Part shown: positions 40,114 through 45,743 of the stretch, in pieces
How positions within the stretch are numbered: position 1 is the first letter of the stretch
Layout: each line of letters starts with the position of its first letter
Origin: a bacterium
GTDB taxonomy: Bacteria > Patescibacteriota > Patescibacteriia > UBA9934 > GWF2-40-263
NCBI GenBank assembly: GCA_020057555.1
Contig: JAGVFR010000014.1
Coordinates: forward strand, 1 to 45,743
Reading direction: 5' to 3'
DNA: 45,743 nucleotides
Notes under the pieces: model-generated
The model's database searches: none
Told to the model about the DNA's origin: nothing
What the model saw: only the letters and a program-made list of their open reading frames with translations
Made by a program: the position numbers and the translations under genes

Positions 40114-41037
40114 ATGAAATTTCGACTTCTAATAAGTTCAATCGTTATTGCATTGATCCCGATCTCTGTCGGAGCCGCGTCTATTGTTCCATCAGTTATG
40201 GAAATTAGTGGCTCTCGTGGACAGGTTCTTCACGAAACATTCACCGTGATCAATACAAGAGAGATGGAGCAGACGTACTATCTTGGAGTTTTAAAGTTTG
40301 AACCGCAAGAAAACGGGGAAGGGCCGAAGTTCATTCCATTTAAAGAGGATCATTCTGGACTTGCGCAGTGGATTCAACTTTCCTCTGCAGAAGTAATAAT
40401 TCCAGCAAATACAAAAGGTGAAATACCGTTTGATATTTCTATTCCATCTGATGTTTTGTCGGGTGGATATTATGCCGCGCTCACTGTTTCGCAATCACCT
40501 TCTGATCTTGTTGCAGATAACGGAGCTATGGTTGAAGCAAAAACCGCGGCTCTCATCTTGCTTACTGTTCAAGGGCAAACAACAGAAAAACTCTCACTTT
40601 TGGAATTTGGAAAAGACTCGGCAGGATTGTATAGCGGAATTGATGGAAAATATGATTTCCGAGTGCAAAATCAAGGAAACGTTCATGTTGCTCCAGCTGG
40701 AACAATTCAAGTGAAAGATATTTTTGGGAGAATTGTTGCAAAGCTAGATGCAAACCCCTCATCAGGACGAGTTTTACCGAACTCAACTAGAATTTACGTT
40801 GTTGGATCAGAGGAAACTAAGAATTATTATCAAAGCGCCAAAGATCAGATGAGAGTGTTGGCTTTTGGCCCGATGACTGCCGAATTGCTGTTGAAATACG
40901 GTCAGTCTGAACAAACGATTACATCAAGTGTTTCATTCTGGTACTTGCCATGGCAGATTATGTCACTAGATGTTCTCCTTATATTAGTGATCCTGTTTAT
41001 TTATTCATTAGTTCGTCGCAGTAAACGTAATAAATAA
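40114..41037 (+). CDS. Membrane-anchored DUF916-like (Ig-fold) exported protein
   Basis: 307 aa. Signal peptide (MKFRLLISSIVIALIPISVGA) and two Ig-like halves: the first with ETFTVINTREMEQTYYLGV and IPSDVLSGGYYAALTVS (a pattern like firmicute DUF916 proteins that bind WxL surface proteins), the second with YDFRVQNQGNVHVAPAG. A C-terminal TM helix (LDVLLILVILFIYSLV) and basic RRSKRNK tail anchor it with the bulk outside. In firmicutes DUF916 and WxL genes travel together; here a similar pairing with the preceding secreted protein is inferred. The ATG at 40114 is chosen, 1 nt after the upstream stop. Confidence 0.6.
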   Translation: MKFRLLISSIVIALIPISVGAASIVPSVMEISGSRGQVLHETFTVINTREMEQTYYLGVLKFEPQENGEGPKFIPFKEDHSGLAQWIQLSSAEVIIPANTKGEIPFDISIPSDVLSGGYYAALTVSQSPSDLVADNGAMVEAKTAALILLTVQGQTTEKLSLLEFGKDSAGLYSGIDGKYDFRVQNQGNVHVAPAGTIQVKDIFGRIVAKLDANPSSGRVLPNSTRIYVVGSEETKNYYQSAKDQMRVLAFGPMTAELLLKYGQSEQTITSSVSFWYLPWQIMSLDVLLILVILFIYSLVRRSKRNK

Positions 41038-41041
41038 GTGT

Positions 41042-44000
41042 GTGCAAAATCTTGTTCGCAAAATCTGGAGCATCGCAACCGTTTCCGTTGTTCTAATGGC
41101 AACGATTTTGGTGTCTTCAGTAAACGCCGCGACTGTCACAAGTGCGAATGATTATCCGACAACGCTTCAATCAAGTCAAAGCGCGAACCACCAAGTGCTC
41201 TTTACAACTTCATCTGGTGTAGCAGAAGGACAAACAATCACTCTTTCATTTTCTACATCATTCAACACTGCTTCAATCATTGAAGATGATGTCGATGTTG
41301 CAGATGACGGAACTGATCTTACAACTGCAGTCAACTGCGCTGGAACAGAAAAAGCTTCCGTTGTCATTGCAGGTGATGTTCTTACAATCACAATTTGTGC
41401 CGGAGATGGCGGCGCGATTGCCGCGTCTAGTCAGGTTGCAATAGAGATCGGCACAAACGCGACAAGTTCTGGAACAGGAGCAAATCGTATAACCAACCCA
41501 TCAAGTGTTGGAACATACTTTGTGACAATTGGAGGAACTTTTGGAGATTTCGGATCAATTGCTCTTCCAATAAGTTCGCAAGATCAAGTCACTATTACTG
41601 CTAGTGTCTCAAACCAAGGCGGTGGCGGCGGAAATAATGGAGGTGGCGGCGGTTCTCAAGGAGACTCTACTTCTCCTATTATCAGCAACATTGTTGTTTC
41701 ACAAGTGACAGCAACATCTGCTGCTATAAGTTGGACAACTGACGAATCGTCCGACAGCGCGATTGATTATGGTTTGACTCAATCCTTTGAAGCAGGAACA
41801 ACTTCTGACTCTTCTTACGTTGTGAATCATTCGCTTGGACTTGGAGGTTTGCAAGAAGGGAAGACTTACTACTTTCGCATTCGATCAAAGGACATAAGTT
41901 CAAATCAAGCAACGTCTTCCACACAATCGTTTACAACTCTTGATCAAACTGCGCCAACGATTTCAAATATAAGCGTTGTTGACATCACTCAATCAAGCGC
42001 GCGAGTTACGTGGAATACAAATGAGGCTTCAACAAGTATTGTCGAATATGGACTTAATGAAAGTTATGGTTCATCTAAAAGTAACAGTTCGCTTGTCACA
42101 GATCACAGTGTTATTTTGATCGGTCTTCAATCTGGGAAACAATATCACTTCCGCGTTCAATCAGTTGATAGTTCAAGCAACACAGCGCTGTCAGGTGATA
42201 ATACGTTTACGACTTCACAGGATTTCGCGCCAGCAAATGTTTCAGGACTGACAATTACAGATGGAAATAAATCGTTGTCGCTTTCATGGACAAATCCAAA
42301 TGATACTGACTTGGCTGGAATAAAAGTTATCGAGTGTCAGGACGAATACCCAACTGGGCCGAGCGATTCATCATGCACGCAAGTTCTAAATTCACTTGCA
42401 ACAAGTCTTCTACGCACCAATCTTACAAACGGACTCACATATTATTATGGAGTGTTCTCTTATGATGCTGCAGGGCAATTCGCTTCTGGAGCGGTTGGAT
42501 CAGGTACACCAACCGCTTCGGAAGAAGAGGTGCCACCTGTAGTTCCAGAGCCCGAGCCCGAGTCAAAACCCGAGCCCGAGCCTGAACCAGGCGCTGAGCC
42601 ACTGCCAGAAGTGCCTCCGGAGGAACCGATTGAGGTTCCATCTGGAGAGCCGGTAGGAAGCTCGCCAACTTTTCTTGGTGCTGTCAAAGCAGCACTTGAA
42701 ATTGAGGACGTGATAATTGTTGTAGCAAATGGCAGCATCACCCTTTCTTTGGGTGAGAAAGGGGCGTTCGATGTTTTGCCAAGCACACAAATCCGTCTGC
42801 AAATTTCAGAAGATGAACTTTCCGATAATGTAGAGGTCCTGCAGGCTTCTATTGGGTCGGATATGTACCTACTTCGCCTTGAAGATGAGCAAGGTGGAGA
42901 CGCTCTTTACATGGCGGACATAATAACGCCTGCGCTTCCGCAACTTTATAAGCTAGAGATTGCGGTTGAATATGCAGATGGGACAAACGAAAGTGTTTCT
43001 TCCCTCTTGAATGTGTTGCCATGGGGCATCACAACACAAGACATCGATGGTGAAGAAGCTAAAGTTGAAGGAGTTAGTCTGACTCTTTCACAACTCGTTG
43101 ATGGAAAGATGGTTGTATGGGATGGGTCACCATACAGTCAATACAATCCAACAACAACAGATTCAGACGGAACATACGGGTGGTATGTTCTTGATGGATC
43201 ATATCGTTTAAAAACATCAGCAGTGGGTTTTAAGTCGTATTCTGGTGAAACATTTGTTGTTGATAATAACATTGTTAACAAAAAAATTGTTTTAACAGCA
43301 GTTCCAAAACCAGAAACGGAAAAATTGTCCGTGCAAATTCAAAACGTATTTCAAACGCCTGTAGCAGAGACAGTGCAACAAGCGCTTGATTCAGTCCGAG
43401 ATAATCGTGTTGCTCAAAAAGCAACAAGTATTGCCACGCCAGTGCTAGCTGTCACAGCCGGTGCCAGCTTGCTCATCATGACAGTGGCATTCGATTTCCT
43501 TCCGTTCCTTCAATACCTTTTTACCGCGCCTGTCCTACTTTTTTGGAGGCGCAAACGTAAAGGATTTGGCACTGTCTATCATGCCTTTTCCAGAACTCCG
43601 GTTGATTTGGCTGTGGTTCGTCTTTTCCTTGTTGAGGATAAGACAAATCCTAGCCTAGGGCGGCTTGTGAAAAGTCGCGTGACTGACAAACAAGGACGAT
43701 TTTTCTTCTTGGTTCAACCAGGAACATATCGTCTGACAGTCACAAAAGCCGGATTCCGATTTCCATCGGAATACTTAAATGGGGTGAAGGATGACGGCAT
43801 ATTCCTGGACGTCTACCACGGTGAGTTCATCGAGGTGACAGAAAAGGATGCTGTAATCACTCCTAATGTTCCACTTGATCCGGCTCAAGTGACAGAAGTT
43901 GGAAAACCGAAACGTGTGGTTTGGCAAGGGCGGTTGCGCTTGCTACAACATTTCATCGCTATAAGTGGTGTGATTGTTTCGGTGGCTGTCGTTATCATCA

Positions 44001-44389
44001 GGCCGACCGTGCTTGCGGCCGTGATGGTTTTCGTGCAGATCCTGGTTTATCTGCTTGCGCGACGACTTGCCAAACCACGTAAACCTAAGAGTTGGGGAAT
44101 TGTGTACGACATAGAAACAAAACGTCCTCTTTCAAATGTTGTCGCTAGAATTTTTGAACCTAGATACAACAAGCTTCTCGATACACAGATGACAGACAGT
44201 AAGGGACGTTACTCGTTCATGCTTGGACCGAGTGAATACTTTGCCGTGTTTGAAAAAGAAGGATACAGATCAACACAAGTGCGACCAATTGATTTACGCA
44301 ACGAAGAAGGATCACAAGACTTTGCTGTTGATGTAGAGATGCATCCGCATTCATCTATTGGAACAGAAACATATGAATCTGAGACTTAA
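41042..44389 (+). CDS. Large surface protein with FN3 domains, PEP stalk and membrane-spanning C-terminus
   Basis: 1115 aa. Order: signal peptide (1-30), beta domain (30-190), Gly/Asn linker (~191-207), three fibronectin type III domains (~209-300, ~303-395, ~396-490; e.g. SAAISWTTDESSDSAIDYG, SARVTWNTNEASTSIVEYG), and a Pro-Glu stalk (~500-540). An uncharacterised region with a carboxypeptidase-regulatory-like domain follows. TM segments (~798-838) lead to a second such domain (GFGTVYHAFSRTPVDLAVVR), then TM (~969-1010) and a third (WGIVYDIETKRPLSNVVAR). The FN3 part would project outside. Start GTG at 41042, 4 nt after the previous stop; no SD. Confidence 0.7.
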   Translation: MQNLVRKIWSIATVSVVLMATILVSSVNAATVTSANDYPTTLQSSQSANHQVLFTTSSGVAEGQTITLSFSTSFNTASIIEDDVDVADDGTDLTTAVNCAGTEKASVVIAGDVLTITICAGDGGAIAASSQVAIEIGTNATSSGTGANRITNPSSVGTYFVTIGGTFGDFGSIALPISSQDQVTITASVSNQGGGGGNNGGGGGSQGDSTSPIISNIVVSQVTATSAAISWTTDESSDSAIDYGLTQSFEAGTTSDSSYVVNHSLGLGGLQEGKTYYFRIRSKDISSNQATSSTQSFTTLDQTAPTISNISVVDITQSSARVTWNTNEASTSIVEYGLNESYGSSKSNSSLVTDHSVILIGLQSGKQYHFRVQSVDSSSNTALSGDNTFTTSQDFAPANVSGLTITDGNKSLSLSWTNPNDTDLAGIKVIECQDEYPTGPSDSSCTQVLNSLATSLLRTNLTNGLTYYYGVFSYDAAGQFASGAVGSGTPTASEEEVPPVVPEPEPESKPEPEPEPGAEPLPEVPPEEPIEVPSGEPVGSSPTFLGAVKAALEIEDVIIVVANGSITLSLGEKGAFDVLPSTQIRLQISEDELSDNVEVLQASIGSDMYLLRLEDEQGGDALYMADIITPALPQLYKLEIAVEYADGTNESVSSLLNVLPWGITTQDIDGEEAKVEGVSLTLSQLVDGKMVVWDGSPYSQYNPTTTDSDGTYGWYVLDGSYRLKTSAVGFKSYSGETFVVDNNIVNKKIVLTAVPKPETEKLSVQIQNVFQTPVAETVQQALDSVRDNRVAQKATSIATPVLAVTAGASLLIMTVAFDFLPFLQYLFTAPVLLFWRRKRKGFGTVYHAFSRTPVDLAVVRLFLVEDKTNPSLGRLVKSRVTDKQGRFFFLVQPGTYRLTVTKAGFRFPSEYLNGVKDDGIFLDVYHGEFIEVTEKDAVITPNVPLDPAQVTEVGKPKRVVWQGRLRLLQHFIAISGVIVSVAVVIIRPTVLAAVMVFVQILVYLLARRLAKPRKPKSWGIVYDIETKRPLSNVVARIFEPRYNKLLDTQMTDSKGRYSFMLGPSEYFAVFEKEGYRSTQVRPIDLRNEEGSQDFAVDVEMHPHSSIGTETYESET

Positions 44390-45743
44390 AAATAATCGGA
44401 TTAGCATCATAACCATCGTCTCCATACTTGCGATGGTTATGAGCTGGGTTGTGCTTCCAGCACAGGCCGCTAGTCCACCAAACATTCTTACCTATCAAGG
44501 ACGCGTTTTGGATGCAAACGCAGTTCCTGTTTCGAGTTCATCGGTTTCGATGAAGTTTTTCTTGTATTCATCATTGGCTGGTGGAACATGTGTTTGGTCA
44601 AACTCATCTGCGACATGTGACAGCAATACTCCTGCTTCAACAACAGCGCGAACAGTAACTCTCACAAGTGGCTTGTTTACAGAAAATCTCGGCGATACGT
44701 CAATCGCGTCTCCTTATGCCGCGATTGCTGATTCAACTTTTGCGGATAACGCAGGAATCTATCTTGAGGTAATAATTGCTGGTGAAACACTTACTCCACG
44801 CAAACAGTTAGTAGCGGCACCGTACGCTTTAAATGCTGATACACTTGATGGAATTGATTTATCGGTAATTCAACTTTGGGAAGTTGGCACAAATGGTTCT
44901 TATGAAGATGATGCGGCGGCAATTGTGGGAGCCGATGCAGCGTTTTCATACGGCTCTGGTGGTGCAGGAGATTTACGTATAGCTGATGAGATTGAAGTAA
45001 TGGGCGATGGATTTATTGATAATGATTTGGTTGTTGGCGCTTCGACATCTTCAACTGAAACTATCGCGAATGTCGCGTTTTCTTTGAGTGGAAATGATTT
45101 GTTTGTTGCAAGCGATGCAGGAGTTGAGGGGAATTTATATATTGATGGCGCGATTGATCTTGTTGGAACAGCGACTGTTGGAGATCTCGCTTGTACAGAC
45201 TGTCTCGACTTCGCAGAACTTTCTGACACTCTTGCGCTTGATGCTAGTACTTCAATAACTCAAGATGGAGCAGAAGCGTTTACAATCACAAATAGTGGAA
45301 CAGGTGATACAGTTGTTAACCTTTCAAGTACTGGTGACTTTATCGTTCAGGATAACGGTGTTGCCGCGTTTACATTAAACGATTCCGGAAACGGAACCTT
45401 TGCTGGTGACCTTGCAGTTAATGGTGGTGATCTAACTTCAACTGCAACAACTTGGAACATTGATGTTGGAAACACTGGTTCTGTTGTTTTTAGAGATGGA
45501 ACAAACACTCTCTTTAGTATCGCTGATGCAGGAACAACAGGAAATGTATCTATTACTGGGACACTCGGTGTGACAGGGAATTCAACACTAACTGGTGATC
45601 TTGCTGTAAACGGAGATGATATTACTTCAGACGGAAATCTAACTATATCTGCAACTGGATACACACGAGTCGGTGACACCGGAGTTCCCGACTCCGCAAC
45701 AGTAGATGATTCTCTTTATGTTGAAGGCGCATTTGAAGTTGAT
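44373..45743 (+). CDS. Giant secreted fibre-like protein, 5' part (cut by window end)
   Basis: Open for 457 codons to the window edge. The signal peptide (NRISIITIVSILAMVMSWVV...AQA) is followed by TYQGRVLDANAVPV, then a domain ending in the tail-fibre signature LVAAPYALNADTLDG (~residue 146). Long Gly/Asp/Thr-rich beta repeats follow, such as GTFAGDLAVNGGDLTS and TLTGDLAVNGDDITSDG. The pattern is typical of CPR adhesin/fibre proteins. The ATG lies inside the last 17 nt of the preceding gene in another frame, so translation is coupled. Too short for the full domain list. Confidence 0.75.
   Translation, partial: MNLRLKNNRISIITIVSILAMVMSWVVLPAQAASPPNILTYQGRVLDANAVPVSSSSVSMKFFLYSSLAGGTCVWSNSSATCDSNTPASTTARTVTLTSGLFTENLGDTSIASPYAAIADSTFADNAGIYLEVIIAGETLTPRKQLVAAPYALNADTLDGIDLSVIQLWEVGTNGSYEDDAAAIVGADAAFSYGSGGAGDLRIADEIEVMGDGFIDNDLVVGASTSSTETIANVAFSLSGNDLFVASDAGVEGNLYIDGAIDLVGTATVGDLACTDCLDFAELSDTLALDASTSITQDGAEAFTITNSGTGDTVVNLSSTGDFIVQDNGVAAFTLNDSGNGTFAGDLAVNGGDLTSTATTWNIDVGNTGSVVFRDGTNTLFSIADAGTTGNVSITGTLGVTGNSTLTGDLAVNGDDITSDGNLTISATGYTRVGDTGVPDSATVDDSLYVEGAFEVD

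Noticed and set aside
42545-42610. Repeat-rich stretch as a DNA element
   Set aside because: It encodes the Pro-Glu stalk of the surface protein; the repetition is explained by the protein.

Overview
The window looks like the chromosome of a Patescibacteria (CPR) bacterium. The evidence is an A+T-rich, tightly packed genome of short intergenic gaps, single-copy housekeeping genes, many start codons without a Shine-Dalgarno (SD) sequence, and secreted multi-domain surface proteins ending in a tail-fibre-like giant. TGA is used as a normal stop, so this is not one of the recoded CPR lineages. I cannot assign the class from sequence alone. The presence of dnaA, dnaN, rpmH, rnpA and one parS-like site suggests the replication-origin half of the chromosome.

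Layout. 1-224: 5' end of an orphan gene. 390-3709 (minus): an iron-sulfur operon nifS-nifU-ferredoxin-FAD reductase, followed by a VIT-type metal transporter and tRNA-Cys. 4475-8171: divergent cell-wall genes (3D-domain protein; class A penicillin-binding protein). 8178-12364: replication and ribosome-biogenesis core (CBM9-like protein, dnaN, dnaA; divergent rpmH-rnpA-yidD). 12359-19419: DUF167, trigger factor, membrane pyrophosphatase, LysM/M23 endopeptidase, zinc-ribbon membrane protein, ComM. 19465-25383 (minus): lspA, DksA-like protein, a ~400-nt structured RNA that I cannot identify, a membrane-anchored protein, pnp, NYN nuclease, rpsO. 25498-26464: two short inverted-repeat elements that look like MITEs, around an orphan lipoprotein gene. 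26459-29734: MFS transporter, DsbA-like protein, Xer recombinase, tRNA-His, tRNA-Arg. 29893-31390: orphan genes of higher GC. 31515-36118: TrmB-like regulator, polA, holA, rpsT. 36187-38164: a nested inverted-repeat element, an orphan membrane protein and rmuC. 38276-39203: tRNA-Arg, parS, tRNA-Ala, a gene remnant, and inverted DnaA boxes. 39204-45743: an exported surface-protein cassette of four genes, the last cut by the window end.

How it works together. The left operon can mobilise sulfur, build Fe-S clusters and supply an electron carrier with its reductase, next to a probable iron transporter and the tRNA for cysteine. The wall genes, LspA, M23 endopeptidase and surface cassette build and decorate the envelope. 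The cassette (small secreted beta protein, DUF916-like anchored protein, FN3/PEP-stalk protein, fibre) resembles a surface-attachment apparatus.

Most notable non-coding signals: (i) a 129-bp element with perfect 21-bp terminal repeats and a 5-bp target duplication; (ii) a ~140-bp inverted-repeat insertion that separates a promoter from the MFS start codon and duplicates that start codon; (iii) a long, heavily paired RNA with its own promoter and terminator, next to two perfect DnaA boxes; (iv) a recurring leaderless layout in which the -10 box sits 8-9 nt from the ATG, contrasted with orphan GC-richer genes that all carry strong SD sequences.
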